Shown here: positions 1 to 6,688 of the stretch, one piece after another
Position numbering within the stretch: the first letter of the stretch is position 1
Layout: each line of letters begins with the position of its first letter
Assembly (NCBI GenBank): GCA_021828745.1
Contig: JAJZDE010000042.1
Coordinates: 1 to 10,738 of the forward strand
Source: Pseudomonadota bacterium
Lineage (GTDB): Bacteria > Pseudomonadota > Gammaproteobacteria > Burkholderiales > Ferrovaceae
Length of the DNA stretch: 10,738 bases
Reading direction: 5' to 3'
Translations under genes and position numbers: made by a program
Notes under the pieces: model-generated
The model's input: the letters and a program-made list of their open reading frames with translations, nothing else
Databases searched by the model: none
Told to the model about the DNA's origin: nothing

Positions 1-2299
1 CATGGCAGATATCACAGGGCACGAAAATATCGGGCAGAAAATGCATTTCCACCTTGACCAGTCCATCCCCCTGGCAGGCTTCGCATCGTCCTCCCTTGAC
101 GTTGAAAGAAAACCGGCCCGGTCCATAACCCCGTTCGCGGGCCTGGGGCAACTCGGAAAACAGTTCGCGGATGGGGGTGAACAGGCCGGTATAGGTTGCG
201 GGATTGGAGCGAGGGGTGCGACCGATGGGGCTTTGGTCTACGTTGATGACCTTGTCAAAAAAATCGAGTCCGAGGATTTCGTCATGGGGCGCGGGATCCT
301 GGGCACTGCCGTAGAAATGACGGGCTGCAGCAGCCTGCAGCGTATCGTTGATGAGCGTGGATTTACCCGATCCGGAGACCCCGGTAACGCAGATCAGCAG
401 GCCGACGGGCAGGTGCACGGTCACCTCCTGCAGATTATTGCCCCGGGCGCCGCATAGGGTCAATTGACGTGCCGGGTCGGGGGCATGGCGCTGAGCCGGA
501 AGAGGAATGGCGCGCTGCCCTGAAAGATACTGACCCGTCAGGGAATCCGGGTGCTTGAGAATGTCCGACGGGGGACCGGCGACAATCACGTATCCGCCAT
601 GTTCCCCCGCACCGGGCCCCATGTCCACGACAAAATCCGCACTACGGATGGCATCCTCGTCGTGCTCTACCACCAGAACCGAATTCCCGAGATCGCGCAG
701 GCGCTGCAAGGTTTCCAGAAGGCGCTGGTTATCCCGTTGGTGCAATCCGATGGAGGGTTCATCCAGGACATACATGACGCCCGTCAGTCCGGATCCGATC
801 TGGGAGGCCAGGCGGATCCGCTGGGCTTCGCCTCCGGACAGGGTATCGGCAGACCGGTCGAGTTGCAGATACTCCAGGCCGACATTGTTGAGAAACTGGA
901 GACGTGCAATGATTTCCTTGAGGATTTTTTCGGCGATGGCCTGTTTCTGTCCGGTCAGTTGCATGCCTTGAAACAGGGCTTCGGCCTGTTTGAGGGGGAG
1001 GGCATTGAGCGCTTGCAAGGTCTGTCCGGCGACCCGTACAAAACGCGCTTCACGGCGCAGACGCGCTCCCTGGCATTGAGGACAGGTTTTTTGGGCGCGC
1101 AGACGCGCCAGTTCCTCGCGCACCAGGGTGGAGTCGGTTTCCCGGTAGCGTCGTTCGAGACTGGGGATGATGCCTTCGAAGGGGTGGGCACGCTGGGTTT
1201 GAACACCGCGTACGCCGAGGGCGTGGAAGGTGATTTTTTCCTTGCCGGAGCCATACAGGAGTATTTCCTGAATGGCGGGATTCAAGGTTTCATAGGCGTG
1301 TTCGAGGTCGAAATCGTAGTGGGCGGCCAGATCGCAAAGCATCTGAAAGTAGAACTGATTGCGTCGGTCCCATCCCTTGATGGCTCCTGCTGCCAGACTC
1401 AGGGCCGGAAAGGCGACGACCCGCCTGGGATCAAAGAAACTCACCGAACCCAGTCCGTCGCAATGGGGGCAGGCACCCATGGGATTGTTGAAGGAAAACA
1501 GACGGGGTTCCAGTTCCGCCAGTCCGGCATTGCAGACGGGACAGGCAAAACGGGAGGAAAAGGTGAGGGTGGTCGTACTGTCCATGTCCACGACCAGGGC
1601 CCGGCCATCGGCATGACGCAGGGCCGTTTCAAAGGACTCGGCCAGACGCTGACGCGCATCCGGTCGGACCTTGAGGCGATCGACGACGATGTCCAGACTG
1701 TGCTTGCGATTTTTGTCGAGGTGAGGGAGAGTGTCGATGTCCAGAATCTCACCGTCCACGCGCAGACGCACAAACCCCTGGGCGCGCAGTTCATCGATGA
1801 GTTCGATCTGCTGCCCCTTGCGCTCGGTCACCAAGGGCGCGAGGATCATGATTCTGGTGTCCGGGGGCAGGGCCAGCACGGCATCCACCATCTGGGATAC
1901 AGTCTGGGCGGCCAGAGGAAGATCATGGTCGGGGCAATGAGGTTCGCCCACCCGAGCGAAAAGTAAGCGCAGGTAGTCATGGATTTCGGTCACCGTGCCC
2001 ACCGTGGAACGCGGGTTATGGCTGGTGGCTTTCTGTTCGATGGCAATGGCCGGGGAAAGCCCCTCGATCAGGTCTACATCGGGTTTTTCCATCATCTGCA
2101 GGAACTGGCGTGCATAGGCCGAGAGGGACTCGACATAGCGCCGCTGACCCTCTGCATAGAGCGTGTCAAAAGCCAGCGACGATTTGCCTGAACCCGAAAG
2201 GCCCGTGATGACCACCAACTGATGCTTGGGCAGGTCGAGGTCGATGTTCTTGAGGTTGTGGGTGCGGGCACCCCGGATGCGTAGCAGATCTTGTGTCAC
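1..2299 (-). CDS. uvrA: UvrA, excinuclease ABC subunit A (C-terminus beyond window)
   Basis: This is the DNA-damage recognition ATPase of nucleotide excision repair, which loads UvrB at lesions in the cytoplasm. It reads leftward; 766 codons are visible of the usual ~940, and the window edge cuts the rest. With GTG at 2299 as residue 1, the first Walker A (GLSGSGKSS) lies at about 33-41. A zinc module with CPVC and CPHC follows in the middle of the first half. The ABC signature LSGGEAQ starts at 487, with a [11 protein letters not shown]alker B just after it. The second Walker A (GVSGSGKS) ends in Lys646. The C-terminal zinc finger has Cys739/742 and Cys762/765. The GTG start gives the family-typical opening [13 protein letters not shown]. 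No in-frame ATG lies just upstream and the Shine-Dalgarno is poor, so the start is less certain than the identity. The gene diverges from the MFS gene. I saw no convincing LexA box in the gap. Confidence 0.97.
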   Translation of the reverse strand, partial: MTQDLLRIRGARTHNLKNIDLDLPKHQLVVITGLSGSGKSSLAFDTLYAEGQRRYVESLSAYARQFLQMMEKPDVDLIEGLSPAIAIEQKATSHNPRSTVGTVTEIHDYLRLLFARVGEPHCPDHDLPLAAQTVSQMVDAVLALPPDTRIMILAPLVTERKGQQIELIDELRAQGFVRLRVDGEILDIDTLPHLDKNRKHSLDIVVDRLKVRPDARQRLAESFETALRHADGRALVVDMDSTTTLTFSSRFACPVCNAGLAELEPRLFSFNNPMGACPHCDGLGSVSFFDPRRVVAFPALSLAAGAIKGWDRRNQFYFQMLCDLAAHYDFDLEHAYETLNPAIQEILLYGSGKEKITFHALGVRGVQTQRAHPFEGIIPSLERRYRETDSTLVREELARLRAQKTCPQCQGARLRREARFVRVAGQTLQALNALPLKQAEALFQGMQLTGQKQAIAEKILKEIIARLQFLNNVGLEYLQLDRSADTLSGGEAQRIRLASQIGSGLTGVMYVLDEPSIGLHQRDNQRLLETLQRLRDLGNSVLVVEHDEDAIRSADFVVDMGPGAGEHGGYVIVAGPPSDILKHPDSLTGQYLSGQRAIPLPAQRHAPDPARQLTLCGARGNNLQEVTVHLPVGLLICVTGVSGSGKSTLINDTLQAAAARHFYGSAQDPAPHDEILGLDFFDKVINVDQSPIGRTPRSNPATYTGLFTPIRELFSELPQARERGYGPGRFSFNVKGGRCEACQGDGLVKVEMHFLPDIFVPCDICH

Positions 2300-2385
2300 A
2301 GTGGGCAGGTTCGATGGTGAAAGGAAAGGGGATGCCTCCAAAGAGGGGGCACGGAGCAAGGAGAATCATGGGTAAGTACGCAAGG

Positions 2386-2394
2386 TGCTAATAT
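2386..2394 (+). promoter_or_regulatory. Candidate extended -10 promoter for the MFS-ssb unit
   Basis: TGCTAATAT is an extended -10 element (TGn plus TAATAT, 5 of 6 to consensus). It lies 34 bp before the MFS start, in the 129-bp gap between divergent uvrA and the MFS gene. The hexamer 17 bp upstream (TCATGG) is a poor -35, as is common for extended -10 promoters. A T-rich stretch follows at 2402-2416. This is a motif match only; the true start site is unknown. Confidence 0.35.
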
Positions 2395-2428
2395 ACGCCA
2401 AGTTTTCCTTTTTTTCAGATAACCTGCC

Positions 2429-3607
2429 ATGAGAAAGAAATCTAATATGACGCCTGTGGAAAGGCGTGCCAGTTTGAGTTTGGCCAGTATCTACGGCCTT
2501 CGGATGTTGGGCATGTTCATTATCCTGCCGGTTTTTGCGTTGTATGCCGTCCAGTTGCCGGGGGGGGCGAATAAAACCCTGGTGGGATTGGCTCTGGGTA
2601 TCTATGGACTGACGCAGGCTGCGCTCCAGATCCCGTTGGGCTGGCTGTCCGACCGGATCGGACGCAAGCCCGTGATTGTAGGAGGGTTATTGATGTTCGC
2701 GCTGGGTAGTTTCGTGGCGGCCAGTGCCCATACCCTGGAAGGCATAATCGTGGGACGGGCGATTCAGGGGGCGGGTGCCATTGCGGGCGCCCTGATCGCG
2801 CTGACGGCAGATTTGACGCGACCGGAAAACCGTACAACGGCCATGGCCATGATCGGGGTGACCATTGGACTGGCCTTCACGGCTTCCATGGCGCTTTCGC
2901 CCGTTCTTTATCCCTCGATCGGTGTGCCGGGGTTGTTCGTCTTGACTGGCGTACTGGCACTCACGGCCATTGCGGTGGTTCGATGGGTCGTGCCCAACCC
3001 GCCGGAGGTGGTGGCCACGGATCGGGTCTCCTTTGGGGCCGTCCTGTCGAATGTGGAATTGTTGCGTTTGAACCTGGGAATTTTTGTCCTTCATGCTTCC
3101 CTGATGGCGACCTTCATGGTGGTGCCTGCGGCCTTGGTGAAAGGGGGGTTGGCCCAGGCAGACCACTGGAAATTTTACATGCCGGTCATGATCGCATCCT
3201 TCATCCTGATGGTTCCTCCGGTGGCTTTTGCCCATGGCAAGTGGCGCAAGCAGGTGTTTCTGGGCGGGCTCATGGTGGTCCTGCTGTCTCATTTCCTGAT
3301 GCATTTCGCACTGGGACAGGTGTGGGGCACGGCCATTGCGCTGACCGTCTTTTTCACCGGGTTCAATGTGCTGGAGGCCAGTTTGCCTTCGCTGGTGACG
3401 CTGGTGGCCCCTCCCAATGCAAAGGGCACGGCCACTGGGGTCTACAGTACGATCCAGTTTCTCGGCACCTTCAGTGGTGCAACTTTGGCCGGGATGCTGA
3501 CCCAGCATTTTGGCTCGGAAGTGGTTCCCCTCTTTACGGCAGGCCTCACCTTTCTCTGGCTGGTGGTGGCTTGGCCCATGAACGTCAACAAGCCAGTAGT
3601 ATCCTGA
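2429..3607 (+). CDS. MFS transporter (YajR/PA4233-like, short form)
   Basis: A 392-residue inner-membrane protein of the major facilitator superfamily, predicted to move a small solute or drug by ion coupling; the substrate is unknown. After a short basic N-terminus (MRKKSN), hydrophobic segments run to the end, consistent with about twelve membrane helices. The family motif A is clear at residues 71-81 (GWLSDRIGRKP). The N-terminal segment around RMLGMFIILPVFALYA resembles the YajR-type transporters that sit beside uvrA and ssb in Pseudomonas. YajR carries an extra C-terminal soluble YAM domain; this protein ends right after its last membrane segment and lacks it. No Shine-Dalgarno precedes ATG 2429. 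ATG 2447 (Met7) has a purine-rich GAGAAAG nine bases ahead and could be the real start. The stop is 15 bp before ssb, suggesting cotranscription. Confidence 0.9.
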   Translation: MRKKSNMTPVERRASLSLASIYGLRMLGMFIILPVFALYAVQLPGGANKTLVGLALGIYGLTQAALQIPLGWLSDRIGRKPVIVGGLLMFALGSFVAASAHTLEGIIVGRAIQGAGAIAGALIALTADLTRPENRTTAMAMIGVTIGLAFTASMALSPVLYPSIGVPGLFVLTGVLALTAIAVVRWVVPNPPEVVATDRVSFGAVLSNVELLRLNLGIFVLHASLMATFMVVPAALVKGGLAQADHWKFYMPVMIASFILMVPPVAFAHGKWRKQVFLGGLMVVLLSHFLMHFALGQVWGTAIALTVFFTGFNVLEASLPSLVTLVAPPNAKGTATGVYSTIQFLGTFSGATLAGMLTQHFGSEVVPLFTAGLTFLWLVVAWPMNVNKPVVS

Positions 3608-3622
3608 ACGGAGGAGTTTTCG

Positions 3623-4108
3623 ATGGCATCGGTCAATAAAGTGATTTTGGTGGGAAATCTGGGGCGCGATCCAGAGGTGCGTTACATGCCCGATGGCAGT
3701 GCCATTGCCAACATCAGTGTGGCTACGACGGATACCTGGAAGGACAAATCCGGGGTCAAGCAGGAAAAGACCGAATGGCATCGCGTGTCTTTCTTTGGTA
3801 AAACGGCTGAAATTGCGGCTCAATATCTGAAGAAGGGCAGTCAGGTCTATCTGGAAGGGCGGATTCAGACGCGTAAATGGCAGGACAAGGAAACCGGACA
3901 GGACCGTTATTCCACGGAAATCGTCGGCGACCGCATGCAAATGCTGGGCGGACGCACGGGTGGAGGGGGCGATGTGGACTTCCCGTCGCAGGATTCCGGA
4001 GGTGAGGGAGGCTTTTCGGGAGGATCTCCTTCTTCAGGGAAACAGGGGGGTAAAGGGGGCGCGAATGCCGGCGGGTTTGATAACTTTCCGGATGACGTGC
4101 CGTTCTAA
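3623..4108 (+). CDS. ssb: Single-stranded DNA-binding protein SSB
   Basis: A 161-residue SSB that coats single-stranded DNA in replication, recombination and repair, and recruits partner proteins through its tail. The N-terminal OB fold covers roughly residues 1-110, opening [20 protein letters not shown]. The stacking aromatics typical of the family are visible as Trp39, Trp52 (in TEWHRV), Phe58 and Trp86 (in RKWQDK). Residues about 112-150 form a Gly/Ser-rich flexible linker. The protein ends in the acidic, partner-binding tip DDVPF, with phenylalanine last as expected. Length is close to that of the E. coli protein. A strong GGAGGAG at 3610-3616 with six-base spacing fixes the start. It follows the MFS gene by 15 bp and is closed by an intrinsic terminator. 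Confidence 0.98.
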   Translation: MASVNKVILVGNLGRDPEVRYMPDGSAIANISVATTDTWKDKSGVKQEKTEWHRVSFFGKTAEIAAQYLKKGSQVYLEGRIQTRKWQDKETGQDRYSTEIVGDRMQMLGGRTGGGGDVDFPSQDSGGEGGFSGGSPSSGKQGGKGGANAGGFDNFPDDVPF

Positions 4109-4146
4109 AATATACCTAAGAGGTTTTATGTAAAGTTTAATAATAG

Positions 4147-4172
4147 CGCCCTGTTTTTACAGGGCGTTTTTT
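4147..4172 (+). terminator. Intrinsic terminator after ssb
   Basis: A perfect 7-bp stem, CGCCCTG (4147-4153) with CAGGGCG (4160-4166), encloses a six-base T-rich loop and is followed by six T residues (4167-4172). It starts 38 bp after the ssb stop. This is a textbook rho-independent terminator ending the MFS-ssb transcript and separating it from the accessory genes downstream. Confidence 0.92.
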
Positions 4173-4381
4173 ATTCGCCTAATTGTTTCAGAGCCGCTGG
4201 AACCTTGCGGATTGGATGGGCGAAAGTGAGCCGAAGCGGCGTCCACACTGTGCGTTAGCGTACTGAATAAATATGCTCGTTGTCGCAATATGATCCAAGG
4301 TGAACTGCTTACCTGATGTTTGGTCGGCGTGCCACATTTGACTTAAGGTTTGAGCGAAGTAATCGGCCCGAGGAGAATACA
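4173..4381 (+). other. Intergenic leader of the glycine-rich gene, partly structured
   Basis: No credible gene is seen here. GCCGCT (4193-4198) pairs with AGCGGC (4235-4240), and within the right arm GCCG-AAG-CGGC (4230-4240) is a small local inverted repeat, so an RNA or a decayed repeat is possible. TATGAT (4289-4294) matches a -10 at five of six bases, but no good -35 sits at the right distance. The stretch ends with GAGGAG (4370-4375), the ribosome binding site of the next gene. Confidence 0.4.
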
Positions 4382-4789
4382 ATGAAATTTAAAACAATTT
4401 CCGTTATCGTGATGGGATCCCTAATCAATATGGCGGGACTGGTTTATGCCGACGCGAACGCTGGGTATGTGATTGTTGCCTCCGGTATCGGTGATGACAA
4501 TGGAGTGTCTGCGGGTTCTGCCAACGTATCTGGAACTTCGACCCCCTCAGGAAATGCCGGTAACGGTAACGTCGGCAATTCCGGTATATATGGAACCGGA
4601 CCCACCGGATCGGGAGCGTCAGACACACCGGGGGGAGGTGTCATTCCTGGAGCAGGTATAGGCGGAACGACTAATGGGCCCACGACCAATGGTAGCGGAG
4701 TTGGCGCAGGCGGGATAGGCAATGGCGGGACGACCGGAGGTGGTGCCGAAGGTGGTGCCGGGGGTAGTGCCGCGGGTGGTGGCAAGTAG
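4382..4789 (+). CDS. Secreted glycine-rich protein, unknown function
   Basis: I do not recognise this 135-residue protein. ATG 4382 is preferred over the farther upstream in-frame start because GAGGAG lies six bases ahead and the product then opens with a signal peptide. That peptide has a basic MKFK, a hydrophobic core, and Ala at -1 in LVYA before DANAGY, giving likely cleavage after residue 23. The mature chain has no cysteine and is very rich in Gly, with Thr, Ser, Asn and Ala. It has no acidic or basic clusters and no obvious catalytic motif. The C-terminal 16 residues are a Gly-rich tetrapeptide repeat made by a 12-bp DNA repeat. An exported surface, matrix or structural protein is plausible but is inference. 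Composition differs strongly from its neighbours. The gene stands alone after the ssb terminator, and no terminator is obvious downstream. Confidence 0.72.
   Translation: MKFKTISVIVMGSLINMAGLVYADANAGYVIVASGIGDDNGVSAGSANVSGTSTPSGNAGNGNVGNSGIYGTGPTGSGASDTPGGGVIPGAGIGGTTNGPTTNGSGVGAGGIGNGGTTGGGAEGGAGGSAAGGGK
4739..4786 (+). repeat. Four tandem 12-bp repeats inside the glycine-rich gene
   Basis: Units begin at 4739, 4751, 4763 and 4775, each starting GGTGGTGCC or a close variant (GGTAGTGCC, GGTGGTGGC). They are in frame and encode GGAE, GGAG, GSAA and GGGK at the very end of the protein. Being multiples of three, copy-number changes would lengthen or shorten the tail without a frameshift. Confidence 0.8.
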
Positions 4790-4802
4790 TTACAATTACC
4801 GA

Positions 4803-4946
4803 ATGCCCCCATCGTCAAGACAAATTTTCCACGAGATTGGGTTGTGCGTCTCCGTTGATATCACAGTTGACCAGCGCTCCACCAGCGGCGGAGTCGGCTT
4901 GATACTGATAATCATGCTGATTTTGATCCTTCTGGGCTGGATATAG
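4803..4946 (+). pseudogene. Possible DUF3309-like fragment with hydrophobic C-terminus
   Basis: The open frame ends in a Gly-Gly followed by a strongly hydrophobic run, GGVGLILIIMLILILLGWI, then TAG. This resembles the C-terminal half of the small DUF3309 membrane proteins, whose usual end is a GGLGL-type turn, a hydrophobic stretch and a final charged or polar residue. The usual hydrophobic N-terminal half is absent: the residues between ATG 4803 and the Gly-Gly are ordinary and polar. No ribosome binding site precedes 4803. The other forward frames do not encode the missing half. It could be a decayed remnant or a small single-span protein with an unusual start; I favour a remnant. Confidence 0.3.
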
Positions 4947-4996
4947 GCAGTATTTTTTTGCGCTGAGTGTGGAACTTACAACAGGAGTAATCGAAC

Positions 4997-5179
4997 ATGA
5001 ATAAGGACCAAGTGAAGGGTGTGGCGAAAGACGTTGTCGGAAAAGTTCAGGAACAAGTGGGCAAGCTGCTTGGAAGCGAGGAACAACAGATCAAGGGACT
5101 TTCAAAACAGATTTCCGGTAAGGCGCAGAAAGGCGTCGGTAACGCCAAGCAGTCTGTTAAGGATTTCAGCAAGGATTAG
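4997..5179 (+). CDS. CsbD-family stress-response protein
   Basis: A 60-residue, highly hydrophilic, Lys/Gln-rich protein of the CsbD family. Members are small cytoplasmic proteins commonly induced by general stress; their biochemical role is not established. The visible pattern is typical: repeated short segments of the form K-G-x-A-K/K-V-x-x-x-x-G-K, as in VKGVAKDVVGKVQEQVGKLL, then IKGLSKQISGKAQKGVG and a Lys-rich end. There is no signal peptide, membrane segment or cysteine. AGGAG at 4983-4987, nine bases before ATG 4997, supports the start. Its position among stress-type small genes and just upstream of a metal transporter fits a stress-responsive locus, though shared transcription is not shown. 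A TAGATG junction at the stop opens a 14-codon frame that I do not call a gene. Confidence 0.9.
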   Translation: MNKDQVKGVAKDVVGKVQEQVGKLLGSEEQQIKGLSKQISGKAQKGVGNAKQSVKDFSKD

Positions 5180-5308
5180 ATGGTGGATGGTTTCCTTGGT
5201 TTCGTTTCTGACTTCGCGGACTGATTGTGTGATACCGCGCTGCGCCTGTCTAATAATTATCCGGTGACGTTGGTGCTGTTTCTTCGCTATGTGCTCGAAG
5301 CCCGGCGG

Positions 5309-5325
5309 AAAATATGAAATATTTT
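5309..5325 (+). promoter_or_regulatory. AT-rich palindrome upstream of the VIT gene, candidate operator
   Basis: AAAATATGAAATATTTT consists of perfect 7-bp inverted arms (AAAATAT and ATATTTT) around GAA. It lies 37 bp before the transporter start in a 183-bp gap, where a promoter or operator would be expected. The perfect dyad suggests a dimeric regulator's site. It is not a recognisable match to a known metal-regulator consensus. Confidence 0.35.
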
Positions 5326-5362
5326 TCAGAGGGGAACAAGGATCACATCGAGATAATTCAAT

Positions 5363-6058
5363 ATGCATCCGCGTCACATAGAACGACACCGCACTAAACG
5401 CATAGGCTGGCTACGCGCCGCGGTATTGGGCGCGAATGATGGCATCGTTTCCACAGCGAGCCTGGTGCTGGGTGTGGCAACTGCTCATGTTACCCACAGC
5501 AACATAATGGTCGCTGGGGTTGCTGGCCTGGTCGCCGGAGCCATGTCGATGGCCGCCGGCGAGTATGTGTCCGTCCACTCACAGGCAGATACCGAAAAGG
5601 CAGACATCGAGCTTGAACGCGAGGAACTCAAGACGGACGAAGCAAAGGAGCATAAAGAATTGGCGGCGATCTATGTCCGTCGGGGCCTTGATCTTGCGCT
5701 TGCAAAACAGGTCGCCGATCAACTCATGGCGCATGACGCGCTTGGCGCACATGTCCGCGACGAACTTGGGATCACCAAAGCGCTTAGTGCGCGTCCGATC
5801 CAGGCTGCCCTTGCTTCGGCTGCCAGTTTCGCAATTGGAGCTGCCATACCACTGTTGGTCACGTTATTGGTCCCCGCGGCAAGCCTCATCCTGCTCGTCT
5901 CAGGTACGTCACTCGTTTTTCTCGCGCTTCTGGGCGGGGTGGCTGCGCACGCCGGCGGTGCTTCTTTGACGGTGGGTGCAATGCGTGTCACATTCTGGAG
6001 TGCACTGGCCATGGCGTTAACTGCTGGCGTCAGTGCGTTATTTGGAGCGGTTGTGTAA
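5363..6058 (+). CDS. VIT1/CCC1-family Fe(II)/Mn(II) transporter
   Basis: A full-length 231-residue integral membrane protein of the VIT/CCC1 family. Characterised members carry Fe2+ or Mn2+ out of the cytosol using a proton gradient; for a bacterial plasma-membrane homologue, metal efflux or detoxification is the likely role. Membrane segment 1 contains the family motif in GANDGIVSTASLVLGVA (residues about 23-39). Segment 2 contains GAMSMAAGEYVSV. A charged helical cytosolic region follows (residues about 72-130), rich in Glu and Asp as in ELEREELKTDEAKEHKEL, corresponding to the metal-binding domain. Three more hydrophobic segments then reach the C-terminus. ATG 5363 is preceded by a modest GAGAT at 5350-5354. 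The upstream gap holds a perfect AT-rich dyad that may mediate regulation. The metal cannot be decided from sequence alone. Confidence 0.92.
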   Translation: MHPRHIERHRTKRIGWLRAAVLGANDGIVSTASLVLGVATAHVTHSNIMVAGVAGLVAGAMSMAAGEYVSVHSQADTEKADIELEREELKTDEAKEHKELAAIYVRRGLDLALAKQVADQLMAHDALGAHVRDELGITKALSARPIQAALASAASFAIGAAIPLLVTLLVPAASLILLVSGTSLVFLALLGGVAAHAGGASLTVGAMRVTFWSALAMALTAGVSALFGAVV

Positions 6059-6143
6059 GCGAAACGGCGCTATTCCACCGAAACACAAGGTCATACAATA
6101 CCCCGGAAAGCGCGGCCGTTCCAGGCTGTTGCAAAAATTCCGC

Positions 6144-6157
6144 AAAACGACCGTTTT
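6144..6157 (+). repeat. Short palindrome AAAACG-AC-CGTTTT
   Basis: Perfect 6-bp arms (6144-6149 and 6152-6157) around two bases lie in the 183-bp gap between the VIT gene and the toxin-antitoxin module. The spacer is too short for a stable hairpin loop, so a protein-binding dyad or part of a mobile-element end is more likely than a terminator. The preceding bases, GGCTGTTGCAAAA (6124-6136), recall termini of some insertion sequences. Confidence 0.3.
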
Positions 6158-6172
6158 CCGACTTTAAAGCGC

Positions 6173-6201
6173 TTGCACAACTTCCATAGATTATGCACAA
6201 T
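6173..6201 (+). promoter_or_regulatory. Candidate promoter of the toxin-antitoxin operon
   Basis: TTGCAC (6173-6178) and CACAAT (6196-6201) are separated by 17 bases and match sigma-70 -35 and -10 hexamers at four of six positions or better. The -10 lies inside the nested inverted repeats, so a repressor bound there would block the polymerase, as expected for an autoregulated toxin-antitoxin operon. Support is by motif only. Confidence 0.35.
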
Positions 6202-6228
6202 ATAAGCGTGAAAACACGCTTAATCTAT
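6186..6228 (+). promoter_or_regulatory. Nested inverted repeats: likely operator of the toxin-antitoxin operon
   Basis: An outer pair, ATAGATTA (6186-6193) and TAATCTAT (6221-6228), encloses an inner perfect pair, TAAGCGTG (6203-6210) and CACGCTTA (6215-6222), around AAAA. The inner and outer right arms share two bases. The array lies directly before the antitoxin ribosome binding site (AGAGGA, 6229-6234) and overlaps the likely -10. Antitoxins or toxin-antitoxin complexes usually repress their own promoter through such dyads. In RNA the inner repeat would form an 8-bp hairpin with an AAAA loop, so translational effects are also possible. Confidence 0.55.
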
Positions 6229-6241
6229 AGAGGATAAGATC

Positions 6242-6688
6242 ATGAAAAGCATGACACTGGAGCAGTTGCGCGCCACGGCCAGCGCCGGCGGCGTTGTCGG
6301 CGTCACCTTGAAAGGGCAGGGAAGCGGGTTCTTCATGGAGATTGCCACCCGCAGCGGGCAAGATGCTTTTTTGGTGAAGGCACGCAGCACCGAGCCACGC
6401 CGTTTCGGTAGCCCGAATTCCGCGCTGGTCGTGTTGCGCGATATTGGCATTGCCGTTGCGAAACTCGATGCGACCAACTGGAACCCCGACCAAAAAGAAG
6501 TCACACAGAACCGGGATAGCCGTGCCCAAGCGATGCGCCAAGCGCACGAAGCCGCCGCCTATAACCAGTGGCTAGCCGGCGAGATTCAGGCATCCATTGA
6601 CGACCCCCGGTTGAGTATCCCGCACGATGAGGTCATGGCCGAAATGGACTCCGACATTGCCGCCTTACCCAAGAAAAAACGCGCATGA
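6242..6688 (+). CDS. Two-domain antitoxin with PaaA2/RelB-type stability-determinant tail
   Basis: A 148-residue first gene of a type II toxin-antitoxin operon. The C-terminal third (about 110-140) has the pattern YNQWLAGEIQASIDDPRLSIPHDEV, close in my recollection to the toxin-binding region of E. coli O157 PaaA2 and related stability determinants (tyrosine-x-x-W/L, then DDPR, then IPHDEV). The first ~90 residues are a separate module: LEQLRATASAGGVVGVTL, a strand-like FFMEIATRSGQDAFLV, PRRFGSP and VLRDIGI. I recognise this layout from other plasmid or chromosomal antitoxins but know no function for it; DNA binding is a reasonable guess. The protein ends in a basic PKKKRA. AGAGGA lies seven bases before ATG 6242. 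The stop overlaps the toxin start by four bases (ATGA), giving translational coupling. Confidence 0.82.
   Translation: MKSMTLEQLRATASAGGVVGVTLKGQGSGFFMEIATRSGQDAFLVKARSTEPRRFGSPNSALVVLRDIGIAVAKLDATNWNPDQKEVTQNRDSRAQAMRQAHEAAAYNQWLAGEIQASIDDPRLSIPHDEVMAEMDSDIAALPKKKRA

Noticed and set aside
551..1966. A 471-codon forward open frame opposite uvrA
   Set aside because: It is antisense to unmistakable UvrA sequence and its product shows no protein-family features; it arises from GC-rich codon bias.
2687..3940. A 417-codon leftward open frame opposite the MFS gene and ssb
   Set aside because: It spans two well-supported forward genes, and the product is His/Gln/Arg-rich with no recognisable motif.
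4191..4240. A tRNA or small structured RNA after the ssb terminator
   Set aside because: There are complementary arms GCCGCT/AGCGGC, but no T-loop, anticodon arm or CCA end, and no known RNA family is recognisable.
4971..4977. GGAACTT, resembling a sigma-E/ECF -35 box before the CsbD gene
   Set aside because: At the usual 16-base spacing the -10 would fall on the start codon and does not match; the hit is probably chance.
5180..5224. A 14-codon frame (MVDGFLGFVSDFAD) abutting the CsbD stop
   Set aside because: Too short to support, with no ribosome binding site of its own beyond coupling and no known match.
5249..5261. TCTAATAATTATC as a Fur box upstream of the VIT gene
   Set aside because: It matches only about ten of thirteen positions of part of the consensus, lacks the full 19-bp dyad, and is about 100 bp from the gene.
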